DNA of 64,000 bases from Allobosea robiniae (GTDB lineage Bacteria > Pseudomonadota > Alphaproteobacteria > Rhizobiales > Beijerinckiaceae). The translations under genes and the position numbers were made by a program. The notes beneath the pieces were generated by a model. It searched no databases. It was not told where the DNA came from and saw nothing but the letters and a program-made list of their open reading frames with translations. Shown piece by piece: positions 26,650-33,886 of this stretch (the first letter of the stretch is position 1; every line of letters begins with the position of its first letter). The stretch spans positions 434,001 to 498,000 of the forward strand of contig NZ_FNBZ01000004.1 in assembly GCF_900102525.1 (NCBI RefSeq), in the 5' to 3' direction.

Positions 26650-26675
26650 ACTGATTCTAGAATTATGGAATTATG
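26650..26675 (-). promoter_or_regulatory. AT-rich direct/inverted repeats upstream of the flavoprotein gene
   Basis: On the minus strand two CATAATTC units stand side by side and the second runs into ATTCTAGAAT, a 10-bp palindrome, about 15-25 bases before the flavoprotein ATG. This could be a second ArsR operator or part of a promoter between arsR and the flavoprotein gene. Weak evidence. Confidence 0.3.
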
Positions 26676-26683
26676 TGGCAAAT

Positions 26684-26711
26684 AAAAAGGGCTTCTCAGG
26701 CGGCCTTTTCC
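26684..26711 (-). terminator. possible attenuator at the end of arsR (first copy)
   Basis: On the minus strand AAAAGG and CCTTTTT flank the arsR stop codon and are followed by ATTTG, giving a short stem ending in a T-run between arsR and the flavoprotein gene. Such partial terminators can lower downstream expression. The stem is only six or seven pairs, half of them A-T. Confidence 0.35.
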
Positions 26712-27013
26712 GGCGCTTGAGAGCAACCCTCTTCGATGCAGCATTCGTCGCCGAGGAAGCCGAGGAGGGCATCCATGGCCGGGTAGACAGCACGGCAGAT
26801 CAGCGTGGTGGCTTGACGCTCCTGCGAGACGAGGCCGTTACGGATCAGCCGCTGAAGGTGGTGTGACAAGGTCGAGGCCGGGATCCCAAGGCGCTCCTGC
26901 ACCTGATTGACGGGCAGGCCACCGTGACCCGCCCGGACGAGTGTCCGGTAGAGCTCCAACCGGGTTGGATTCCCGAGAGCCTCAAGCTGCTTCGCTGCTT
27001 CTTCGACGTTCAT
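26696..27013 (-). CDS. arsR: ArsR-family arsenic-responsive repressor (first copy)
   Basis: The 105-residue winged-helix protein begins MNVEEAAKQLEALGNPTRLELYR and has the recognition helix in LGIPASTLSHHLQRLIRNG. No ELCVCDL-type metal site is present in helix 3; instead Cys residues lie near the C-terminus (FLGDECCIEEGCSQ), as in the divergent As(III) sites of alpha- and actinobacterial ArsR proteins. It starts the arsR-flavoprotein-MFS unit. A perfect 16-bp palindrome 44 bases upstream is the probable operator. Confidence 0.88.
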   Translation of the reverse strand: MNVEEAAKQLEALGNPTRLELYRTLVRAGHGGLPVNQVQERLGIPASTLSHHLQRLIRNGLVSQERQATTLICRAVYPAMDALLGFLGDECCIEEGCSQAPEKAA

Positions 27014-27056
27014 GGAAATAAGTAGACATGGACGGGATCGTTCCGTCAAGCTCTAT

Positions 27057-27072
27057 TTCGATGATCATCGAA
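27057..27072. promoter_or_regulatory. 16-bp palindrome, probable ArsR operator
   Basis: TTCGATGATCATCGAA is its own reverse complement. It begins immediately beyond the acr3 stop codon and lies 44 bases upstream of the first arsR start, a natural place for autoregulation of the arsR-flavoprotein-MFS unit. It shares the TCGA core of the dyad at 29433-29456. Confidence 0.5.
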
Positions 27073-28125
27073 TTACTTGGCTGCCTGAACCTTTCGCACG
27101 CTGTCGCCGCGCTCGTACCAACCCTTCGATCGGTTCACGATCCAGACGACGGTGAGCATCACCGGAACCTCGACCAGAACGCCGACGACCGTGGCGAGTG
27201 CCGCTCCGGAGTTGAAACCGAACAGGCTGATCGCGGCGGCGACGGCGAGTTCGAAGAAGTTGGAGGCGCCGATCAAGGCGGACGGCCCCGCGACGCAATG
27301 CTGTTCGCCGGCGATCCGGTTCAGGAGATAGGCCAACCCGGCATTCAGATAGACCTGGATCAGGATCGGCACCGCCAGCAGAGCGATCACCATAGGCTGG
27401 GCGAGGATCTGCTCGCCCTGGAAGCCGAAGAGCAGGACGAGCGTGGCGAGCAGCGCGACCAGAGAAACTGGCCCGAGGTGGCGGAGCAGCCTGTCGAGCG
27501 CGGCCTGTCCGCCCTTCGCCAGAACGCTGCTGCGGACGAGCTGCGCGACGATTATGGGAATGACGATGTAGAGGACGACCGAGAGGGCGAGCGTTCCCCA
27601 CGGCACGGTGATCGCCGACAGGCCGAGCAGCAGGCCGACGATCGGCGCGAAGGCGACGACCATGATGGCGTCGTTGAGCGCGACCTGGCTGAGCGTGAAG
27701 TGCGGCTCGCCCCTCGTCAGGTTCGACCAGACGAAGACCATCGCCGTGCAGGGCGCGGCCGCCAGGATGATGAGACCGGCGATGTAGCTGTTGATCTGGT
27801 CGGTCGGGAGCCACGGCCGGAACAGCCAGGCGATGAAGAACCAGCCGAGCGCCGCCATCGAGAAGGGCTTCACCGCCCAGTTGATGAAGAGCGTGACGCC
27901 GATCCCGCGCCAGTGCCTGCTGACCTGTCCGAGCGCCGAGAAGTCGATCTTCAGCAGCATGGGGATGACCATCAGCCAGATCAGGACTGCGACGGGCAGA
28001 TTGACCTTGGCGACCTCGGCCGCGCCGATGGCCTGGAACACGCCCGGCATGACATGGCCCAGCGCGATCCCGACGACGATGCACAGCGCGACCCACACCG
28101 TGAGGTAGCGTTCGAAGATGGACAT
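27073..28125 (-). CDS. acr3: arsenite efflux permease Acr3
   Basis: Inner-membrane As(III) exporter of the BASS superfamily. The 350-residue protein has about ten membrane segments and the diagnostic APCTAMVFVWSNLTRGEP holding the essential Cys of TM4, plus ALIGASNFFELAVA with the conserved Glu of TM9. The ATG at 28125 is preceded by GAGG; codons further upstream overlap arsC. It lies 7 bases after the glutaredoxin-type arsC and ends the arsR-arsC-arsC-acr3 operon. Confidence 0.92.
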   Translation of the reverse strand: MSIFERYLTVWVALCIVVGIALGHVMPGVFQAIGAAEVAKVNLPVAVLIWLMVIPMLLKIDFSALGQVSRHWRGIGVTLFINWAVKPFSMAALGWFFIAWLFRPWLPTDQINSYIAGLIILAAAPCTAMVFVWSNLTRGEPHFTLSQVALNDAIMVVAFAPIVGLLLGLSAITVPWGTLALSVVLYIVIPIIVAQLVRSSVLAKGGQAALDRLLRHLGPVSLVALLATLVLLFGFQGEQILAQPMVIALLAVPILIQVYLNAGLAYLLNRIAGEQHCVAGPSALIGASNFFELAVAAAISLFGFNSGAALATVVGVLVEVPVMLTVVWIVNRSKGWYERGDSVRKVQAAK

Positions 28126-28132
28126 GAGGACC

Positions 28133-28558
28133 TCAGGCGAGAGCAGTCGGGCGGCCGGAGGCATCCACGACGAGCTCGCCATCCTCCTTGCGGAATTCGC
28201 CAAGCTGCGGCGGCAGGAGCGGCAGCACGACCTCAGACGGCCGGCACAGCTTCACGCCCTTGGGCGAAACGACCAGCGGGCGATTCATCAGGATGGGATG
28301 GGCCTCGATCGCATCGAGCAGGGCATCGTCGGAAAGGCTCGGGTCACCGAGGTTGAGTTCGGCGAAGGGCGTTCCCTTCTCGCGCAGGATGTCCCGGACG
28401 GTCAGCCCGGCGCGCTCCAGAAGCTGCTTCAGCAGCGTCCGGCTCGGCGGCGTCTTCAAGTATTCGATGACATGCGGCTCGACGCCCGCATTGCGGATCA
28501 GCGCGAGCGTGTTCCGGGACGTCCCGCAGACAGGGTTGTGGTAGATGATCACGTCCAT
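28133..28558 (-). CDS. arsC: arsenate reductase ArsC, glutaredoxin-dependent type
   Basis: The 141-residue enzyme reduces As(V) to As(III) with glutathione and glutaredoxin. The catalytic Cys lies in HNPVCGTSRNTLALI (Cys11) and the arsenate-binding Arg in the HPILMNRPLVV region. Its ATG overlaps the stop of the preceding reductase gene (TGATG), so translation is coupled. Having both this type and the phosphatase-type reductase in one operon is not rare but is redundant. Confidence 0.92.
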   Translation of the reverse strand: MDVIIYHNPVCGTSRNTLALIRNAGVEPHVIEYLKTPPSRTLLKQLLERAGLTVRDILREKGTPFAELNLGDPSLSDDALLDAIEAHPILMNRPLVVSPKGVKLCRPSEVVLPLLPPQLGEFRKEDGELVVDASGRPTALA

Positions 28559-29085
28559 CAGGCGACCTCCGGGCGGCGACCGCTCGCGCCTTCGAGGCCC
28601 CCGATCCGCCGAACCTGCTGAGCCAACGCCATCTCGTCGAGGCTGGCGACGGGCAGCGACAAGAGGACGTTGATCCGGTTCCTGAGATAGCGCAGCGCCG
28701 TCACGAAGGCTCGCTCGCGCTCGATCTCGCTACCCTGGACGTTGGACGGGTCTTCGATGCCCCAATGCGCCGTGATCGGTTGCCCCGGCCAATGCGAGCA
28801 GGCCTCGCCCGCCGCCTGGTCGCAGACGGTGATCACGAGATCCATGACGGGCGCGCCGGGCTGCGCGAAGACATCCCAGGTCTTCGACGAGAGGCCCTCG
28901 CTCGGGATGCCTTCGGCATCCAGCACCTTGAGCGCCATCGGCTTCGGCCCGGGACCGCCTTCGCTGCCAGCGGAGAAGGCTCGAAAGCGCCCTTCCCCGA
29001 GATGGTTGAGCAAGGCCTCGGCCATGATCGACCGAGCGGAGTTGTGAGTGCAGAGGAACAGCACGTTGTGGATGCGATCAGGCAT
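28558..29085 (-). CDS. arsC: arsenate reductase, low-molecular-weight phosphatase type
   Basis: The P-loop NVLFLCTHNSARSIMAEALL is the CX5R signature of low-molecular-weight tyrosine-phosphatase-like arsenate reductases. VMDLVITVCDQAAGEACSHWPG carries a further Cys used in the redox relay of thioredoxin-type enzymes, and HWGIEDPS carries the general-acid Asp. The 175-residue product has a somewhat longer C-terminus than usual. It overlaps the end of the upstream arsR by eight bases. Confidence 0.9.
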   Translation of the reverse strand: MPDRIHNVLFLCTHNSARSIMAEALLNHLGEGRFRAFSAGSEGGPGPKPMALKVLDAEGIPSEGLSSKTWDVFAQPGAPVMDLVITVCDQAAGEACSHWPGQPITAHWGIEDPSNVQGSEIERERAFVTALRYLRNRINVLLSLPVASLDEMALAQQVRRIGGLEGASGRRPEVA

Positions 29086-29434
29086 CGGTCGTGACCTTCG
29101 GTGGGCAGCAGGGCGTGAGCTCAGCCAGAAGCGGCGCGCAGATCTCAGCGCGGCCACCGCAGCAATCCTTCAGGAGGAAGGCGATGGCCGATCGAAGCGC
29201 GTCGAGATCAGCCCGGTAGACGATCGAGCGGCTGAAGCGCTCGGAACGGACAAGCCCTGCCCGGCTGAGGATGCTCAGATGGGACGACATGGTGTTGTGG
29301 GGAACGGCGAGGCGCCGGGCCACCTCGCCGGCAGGCAATCCCTCCGGCTCCGCGCTCACCAGCAGGCGGAACACGTCGAGGCGAGTGCTCTGCGCCAGCG
29401 CCGCCAGGGCGAGGATGACTTGCTCGTTTTCCAT
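29078..29434 (-). CDS. arsR: ArsR-family repressor (second copy), first gene of ars operon
   Basis: The 118-residue protein begins MENEQVILALAALAQSTRLDVFRLLV and has the recognition helix in LAVPHNTMSSHLSILSRAG. Cys clusters DCCGGRAEIC and LTPCCPPK near the C-terminus are probable As(III)/Sb(III) ligands. It is only distantly similar to the first ArsR. Its ATG sits inside a long dyad, which suggests tight autorepression and possibly a short or absent leader. It heads arsR-arsC-arsC-acr3. Confidence 0.9.
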   Translation of the reverse strand: MENEQVILALAALAQSTRLDVFRLLVSAEPEGLPAGEVARRLAVPHNTMSSHLSILSRAGLVRSERFSRSIVYRADLDALRSAIAFLLKDCCGGRAEICAPLLAELTPCCPPKVTTDA

Positions 29435-29456
29435 ATGTCGAGAATTATCGACATAT
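29433..29456. promoter_or_regulatory. ArsR operator overlapping the arsR start codon
   Basis: ATATGTCGA (29433-29441) and TCGACATAT (29448-29456) form a perfect 9-bp inverted repeat with a 6-base spacer. The minus-strand arsR start codon (29434-29432) lies at its left edge, so a bound repressor would block transcription start and coding sequence alike. Confidence 0.65.
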
Positions 29457-29516
29457 TAAATGCAACGCAAGGCTCATTTTCGGGTTGGAAGCGAGCAGCC
29501 AGCAAGGTCCCGCCAA

Positions 29517-29559
29517 AAATCCGCTTCCTGGCGGTAGCTCAACGCCAGCTGCTGGTCGG
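29517..29559 (+). repeat. 43-bp dispersed intergenic repeat, copy 2
   Basis: Contains TCCGCTTCC then GGCGGT and CTCAACG at the spacing of the other copies; its right third is poorly conserved. CTGGCG (29528-29533) and CGCCAG (29543-29548) can pair, inside a wider CCGCTTCC/GGAAGCGG pairing ending at 29565. It lies between the divergent arsR and SRPBCC genes. Confidence 0.45.
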
Positions 29560-29706
29560 AAGCGGGCTAATCGATGTCCGTCGCCCGCGCCGCGCCGGTC
29601 GGGGGAATTGCCCCGGCCGAAACCGTCGCAGGCTGAAATCGGGTGGTTCGCGAACCTCCGAGTTCTTTAAATTCGTGGTCATGCAAACCTAAAAAGGATC
29701 AGATAC

Positions 29707-30159
29707 ATGACCAGGGCGTACTACAGCACCATTTTCGAGGCACCTGCCGAAAATGTATGGAATACGATCCGTTCCTTCGGTGATTACGATTGGGCCGGCG
29801 TTCCGAGTGTCACCGTGATTGAGAATGGGCGTGCCGGCGACCAAATCGGCGCGGTTCGACGTGTCGAGATGGCTGACCGTACTATGCGCCAGATTTTGAT
29901 AGCTCACTCGGATCGTGAGCGTTCCTACAGCTATGAGTTTTTGAGCGGAATGCCCGTGAATGCGGAGAACTATATCGCAACGTTGCGGGTCACTCCGATT
30001 ATAGATGGCAATAAATCTTTTATTGAGTGGTTCGCTGACTTCGATGCCACGCCCGACGACCGCGACCTGATCAGAGATGCTTTCGTCACCAATGGGTTCG
30101 CCGTTTGGCTACGTTCCTTGCGGGCTCGCTTGGCTCAGTCAGAATGGGATTGGGGTTGA
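29707..30159 (+). CDS. SRPBCC (START-like) family protein
   Basis: The 150-residue protein has the helix-grip fold pattern: YYSTIFEAPAENVWNTIRSFGDYDWAG at the start, a central run of beta-strands, and a long C-terminal helix IRDAFVTNGFAVWLRSLRARL. The superfamily binds hydrophobic ligands and includes polyketide cyclase-like and stress proteins; no specific function can be given. AAGGA precedes the ATG. Its codons are visibly richer in A and T than those of its neighbours, so it may be a recent acquisition. A strong stem-loop follows. Confidence 0.8.
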   Translation: MTRAYYSTIFEAPAENVWNTIRSFGDYDWAGVPSVTVIENGRAGDQIGAVRRVEMADRTMRQILIAHSDRERSYSYEFLSGMPVNAENYIATLRVTPIIDGNKSFIEWFADFDATPDDRDLIRDAFVTNGFAVWLRSLRARLAQSEWDWG

Positions 30160-30193
30160 GGCAGCCTCGCGGCTCGCGACGGGAGCCGGGTAG

Positions 30194-30226
30194 CCCAACT
30201 CGGACCTGCCCAAGGTCCGAGTTGGG
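30194..30226. terminator. perfect 14-bp stem-loop between convergent genes
   Basis: CCCAACTCGGACCT (30194-30207) pairs fully with AGGTCCGAGTTGGG (30213-30226) around a 5-base loop, 34 bases after the SRPBCC gene and before the end of the convergent peptide-transport operon. No T-run follows on either strand, so it is either a bidirectional transcript-end structure or part of a repeat. Confidence 0.55.
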
Positions 30227-30257
30227 TCAAGAACTGCCGTTCGAGCCAGAGTCGGGA

Positions 30258-30300
30258 ACGTCCGCTTCCGGGCAGCGGCCCAGTGTCCGGTCATGGCGCT
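30258..30300 (+). repeat. 43-bp dispersed intergenic repeat, copy 3
   Basis: Begins ACGTCCGCTTCC, ends TGTCCGGTCATGGCGCT, and matches copy 5 (53250) at 32 of 43 positions without gaps by my count. It lies just before the end of the dppC-like gene. Confidence 0.6.
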
Positions 30301-30348
30301 CCGCGGTACTTTGTATCGGCCATGCACCGGCCTTGGCGTGCCTCTGGA

Positions 30349-31248
30349 TCAATCCGCATTGCGCGGGTTGAGTACGTCCCGGAGTCGGTCTCCGATCAAG
30401 TTGATGGCGACGACCGTGATCAGCAGCGCGATGCCCGGATAGAAGCTGATCCAGAACTTCCCCGAAAGCATATGCTGGTAGCCGTTGGAGATCAGGAGGC
30501 CCAGGCTGGGCTCCGTCACAGGCACACCAAGCCCCAGGAAGGAAAGCGTCGCTTCAAGCGCGATGGCGCGGGCGACCTGAACCGTGACAATCACCATCAG
30601 CGGCGGCAGGCAGTTCGGCAGCAGATAGCGGAACAGCACGCGCAGCGGGGACGATCCGTAGGATAGCGCCGCCTCGACATATTCCTTCTTCCGCTGGACC
30701 AGCGCACTGGCGCGGGCGGTGCGCGCATAGGCCGCCCACTCGACAATCACCAGCGCGAGGATGACATTGCCCACGCCCTTACCGAGAAATGCCAGGATCA
30801 TCAGCGCGACGAGAATGGCTGGAAACGATAATTGCAGGTCGACAAAGCGCATGATCGCGTTGTCGGTCCGCCCGCCGGCATAGGCCGCGATCAGGCCGAG
30901 CGTCGTGCCGATGGCCGCGGCGGCGATGGCAGAGCAGAATCCGACCAGCAGGGAGATGCGAAGCCCGTAGAGGATGGCGGAGAGCATGTCGCGACCCTGC
31001 TCATCGGTGCCCAGCCAATAGGTCATGCCGGTCGCAGCCTGCGATCCCGGCGGCAACTGGCCGTCCATGATGTCGAGCTGCATCAGGTCGTACGGGTTCT
31101 GCGGCGCGATCCACGGCGCGAACACCGCCAGCGCGACGATGCAGGCCAGCACGGCAAGGCCGAGCATGGCGAGGGGCGAGCTGGCAAAGGCGCGGAGCGT
31201 CCGCTGGAGCGGGGTGCGGGTCGCAGGGGCCGAAGTGATTGCGGACAT
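30349..31248 (-). CDS. peptide-type ABC transporter permease (DppC-like)
   Basis: The 299-residue permease has the N-terminal segment of the DppC/OppC group, TYWLGTDEQGRDMLSAILYG near 76-95, and the coupling loop EYVEAALSYGSSPLRVLFRYLLPN. It starts one base after the dppB-like stop and is the last gene of the operon: no ATPase genes follow, only a stem-loop and a convergent gene. The importer must borrow ATPase subunits encoded elsewhere. Confidence 0.9.
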   Translation of the reverse strand: MSAITSAPATRTPLQRTLRAFASSPLAMLGLAVLACIVALAVFAPWIAPQNPYDLMQLDIMDGQLPPGSQAATGMTYWLGTDEQGRDMLSAILYGLRISLLVGFCSAIAAAAIGTTLGLIAAYAGGRTDNAIMRFVDLQLSFPAILVALMILAFLGKGVGNVILALVIVEWAAYARTARASALVQRKKEYVEAALSYGSSPLRVLFRYLLPNCLPPLMVIVTVQVARAIALEATLSFLGLGVPVTEPSLGLLISNGYQHMLSGKFWISFYPGIALLITVVAINLIGDRLRDVLNPRNAD

Positions 31249-31249
31249 C

Positions 31250-32218
31250 TCAGTTTTCCAGCCGTACGCGCGGATCGAGCACGGTGTAGAGCAGGTCGAC
31301 GATCAGGTTGATCAGCACGAAGAGCACGACGATCACCATCAGGTAGGCCACGATCATCGGCCGATCGAGCAGATGGATGCTGTCTATGATCAGCTTGCCC
31401 ATGCCCGGCCATGAGAAGATCGTCTCGGTCACGACCGAGAAGGCGATGACCGAGCCGAATTCGAGCCCCACGATCGTGACGACCGGAATGAGCGTGTTCT
31501 TCAGGACATGGGTGCGGATCACCGAGCCCTCGGACAGGCCCTTGGCGCGCGCGGTCCGGATATAGTCCTGCGGCACGACCTCGCGGGTCTCGGCCCGTAC
31601 GAGTCGCATCACCAGCGAGATCTTGAACAGCGCGAGATTGAGCGCAGGCAGCGCGAGATGGCGCAGGCCATCGAGGGTCAGGAACGACCATCGCACGCCG
31701 AGGAACTCGGCCGTCTCGCCGCGCCCGCCGGCGGGCAGCCAGCCGAGCTGGACCGAGAACAGCATGATCATGACGAGACCAACCCAGAAGGTCGGGAGCG
31801 AGAAGCCGAGGATCGAGCCGGCCATCACGGCCTTGGCGCCAGCGGAGTTCGGCCTGACGCCGGCATAGAGACCGAGCGGGACGCCGACGATCACGGCCAG
31901 CAGCATGGCGGCGATCGCCAGCTCCAGCGTCGCCGGCATCCGCTGCAGGATGACCGACAGCGCCGGCTCGCTGAAGACGAAGCTGCGCCCGAGATCGCCA
32001 CGCAGCGCACCGGCCAGGAACGAGAGATATTGCTCCCACAAGGGCCGGTCGAGCCCGAAGGAGGCGATGACGCGCAGCCGCTCATCCTGCGTCGCGTCGG
32101 GCGGCAGCAGCACCGCGACCGGATCTCCGATCACGTTCACGCCGATGAAGACGATGACGGTCATCGCAAGGACGACCGCCACCGCCTGGATCACGCGCTT
32201 GGCAAGCCAGCTGATCAT
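31250..32218 (-). CDS. peptide-type ABC transporter permease (DppB-like)
   Basis: The 322-residue permease has a long periplasmic region after the first helix (GLDRPLWEQYLSFLAGALRGDLG), the family stretch PTFWVGLVMIMLF and coupling loop EVVPQDYIRTARAKGLSEG, and ends LVDLLYTVLDPRVRLEN, the typical DppB terminus. It lies 47 bases after the binding-protein gene and forms the channel with the DppC-like subunit. Confidence 0.9.
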   Translation of the reverse strand: MISWLAKRVIQAVAVVLAMTVIVFIGVNVIGDPVAVLLPPDATQDERLRVIASFGLDRPLWEQYLSFLAGALRGDLGRSFVFSEPALSVILQRMPATLELAIAAMLLAVIVGVPLGLYAGVRPNSAGAKAVMAGSILGFSLPTFWVGLVMIMLFSVQLGWLPAGGRGETAEFLGVRWSFLTLDGLRHLALPALNLALFKISLVMRLVRAETREVVPQDYIRTARAKGLSEGSVIRTHVLKNTLIPVVTIVGLEFGSVIAFSVVTETIFSWPGMGKLIIDSIHLLDRPMIVAYLMVIVVLFVLINLIVDLLYTVLDPRVRLEN

Positions 32219-32265
32219 GGGACTTTCCTGTCAGCGGCGGGCTCCGGAGAGCCCGCCGGCGATAC

Positions 32266-33843
32266 TCACTTTGCGGGACGCGCATCCATCGCGAGCGTGC
32301 GCTCGTCGCGGCGGGCGTCGATGCTGATCCCCTTGCGGGTCACCCAGGCATTATCGAGGATGTAGAGGGGGATGATCGGCAAGGTGCGGGCGAAGGTCTC
32401 GGTCGCGGCGACGAAGAGCTTCTCGCGCTTGGAGTCGTCGATCGTCGCGAGAGCCTCGACGATCTGCTTGTCGAGCGCCGGGTCGCTGTAGCGGCCGTAG
32501 TTGAAGACGCCGAGGCCGCGCGCCGGCGTGTTGGTGGCGACCACGTTCGACAGCAGATAGCCGGCCTCGCCGGTCGGGCTGCCCCAGCCCCAGAGACCGA
32601 CACCGAATTCCTGCTTGCCGCCACGGCCGACATAGCTGCTCCAGGGCAGCGTCTCGACCGCGGTCTTCACGCCGATGCGGGTCCACATCTGCGCGATCGC
32701 CTGCGCCGTCGCGGCATCGTTCGGATAGCGGTCATTGGGCGAGAACAGCGTCAGCTTGAAGCCTTCGGGGAAACCGGCCTCGGCCAGCAGCGCCTTGGCC
32801 TTGTTCGGGTCGTAAGGCGGAACCGCCACGCTCTTGGCATAGGAGTAGGTGCCCGGCGGCAGCCACTGGCCGGTCGGGCGGGCCGTCTTCTGCATGATGC
32901 GGTCGGCCAGCCCCCCACGGTTAATGGCGATGGAGAGCGCCTGCTTGACCTTGAGATCCAGCAGCGGGTTCTTCGGCAGCGGCTTGCCGTCATTGGCGGT
33001 CACCGTGGCGGCGACCGGCTCCTGGGAATTCAAGGCGAGATAGATGACGCGCAGGCCCTCGGTCGTCGCGATGGTGACGCGCTGATCGGTCTTCAGTTTT
33101 TCCAGGTCGCCGGCCGGCGGAGTGTCGATCACGTCGACATCGCCCGACAGGACGGAGGCGACGCGTGCACCGGCATTGGTGATCATCCGCAGCGTGACCT
33201 TGTCCCAGGCCTGCTTCGGCCCCCACCAGGCATCGTTGCGCGTGAGCTCGACGCGATCGCCGGGGGTGTAGCTGACGAACTTGTAGGGGCCGGTGCCGAT
33301 CACGGCCTTTCCGGTGTTGTAGTCCTCGGTCGTCGCCTTCTCGCCGACATGGCGCGAGATGATCGGAACGAAGGCGAGTTCGCGCGGCAGGTTCGGAGCC
33401 GGTTCGCCGGTGTCGATGCGCAAGGTCAGCGGATCGACCACCTCGACCTTCTTTACCGCCCGCAGGAAGCCGCCGAAGCCGCCGGGGCTGTTCGGCACGT
33501 TGCGGGCACGCTCATAGGTGAAGGCGACGTCGTCGGCGGTGAACGGCTTGCCGTCATGCCAGGTCACGCCCGGCCGCAATTTGAACTCCCAGACCGTGTC
33601 GGAGATCGTCTTCCAGCTCAGCGCAAGGCCCGGCTTCAGGCTGACATCCGGTGCGCGATCGACAAGACGGTCGAAGATATGCATCGCGACGGAGTGGTTG
33701 GGCGTCGCGTTGTAGAAATGCGGGTCCATCGAGGTGAAGGCTCCACCGATCGCGATCCGCAGCGGCTCGGCCTGAACCCCGCCCGTGCCTGCGCCGGCCA
33801 TGACGGCACCGGCAACGAGCAGTCCTCGCATGAGTTGTTTCAT
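32266..33843 (-). CDS. ABC transporter substrate-binding protein, family 5 (peptide type)
   Basis: The 525-residue periplasmic protein has a signal peptide (MKQLMRGLLVAGAVMAGAG-) and the family 5 body: FTSMDPHFYNATPNHSVAMH, WEFKLRPGVTWHDGKPFTADDVAFTYERA and the typical VEVVDPLTLRI. Family members bind di- or oligopeptides, glutathione, nickel or opines. Adjacent genes for a gamma-glutamyltransferase-like enzyme and an M20 peptidase argue for a peptide or gamma-glutamyl-type ligand (inference). Confidence 0.9.
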   Translation of the reverse strand: MKQLMRGLLVAGAVMAGAGTGGVQAEPLRIAIGGAFTSMDPHFYNATPNHSVAMHIFDRLVDRAPDVSLKPGLALSWKTISDTVWEFKLRPGVTWHDGKPFTADDVAFTYERARNVPNSPGGFGGFLRAVKKVEVVDPLTLRIDTGEPAPNLPRELAFVPIISRHVGEKATTEDYNTGKAVIGTGPYKFVSYTPGDRVELTRNDAWWGPKQAWDKVTLRMITNAGARVASVLSGDVDVIDTPPAGDLEKLKTDQRVTIATTEGLRVIYLALNSQEPVAATVTANDGKPLPKNPLLDLKVKQALSIAINRGGLADRIMQKTARPTGQWLPPGTYSYAKSVAVPPYDPNKAKALLAEAGFPEGFKLTLFSPNDRYPNDAATAQAIAQMWTRIGVKTAVETLPWSSYVGRGGKQEFGVGLWGWGSPTGEAGYLLSNVVATNTPARGLGVFNYGRYSDPALDKQIVEALATIDDSKREKLFVAATETFARTLPIIPLYILDNAWVTRKGISIDARRDERTLAMDARPAK

Positions 33844-33886
33844 CGGTTCGTTCCCATCCTTTTCTGGAAATCTCTCGGCTGCGGCT

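Noticed and set aside
27028..28356. Plus-strand open frame of 442 codons rich in Asp, Arg and Gln
   Set aside because: Antisense shadow of acr3; the minus strand encodes the diagnostic Acr3 TM4 and TM9 motifs.
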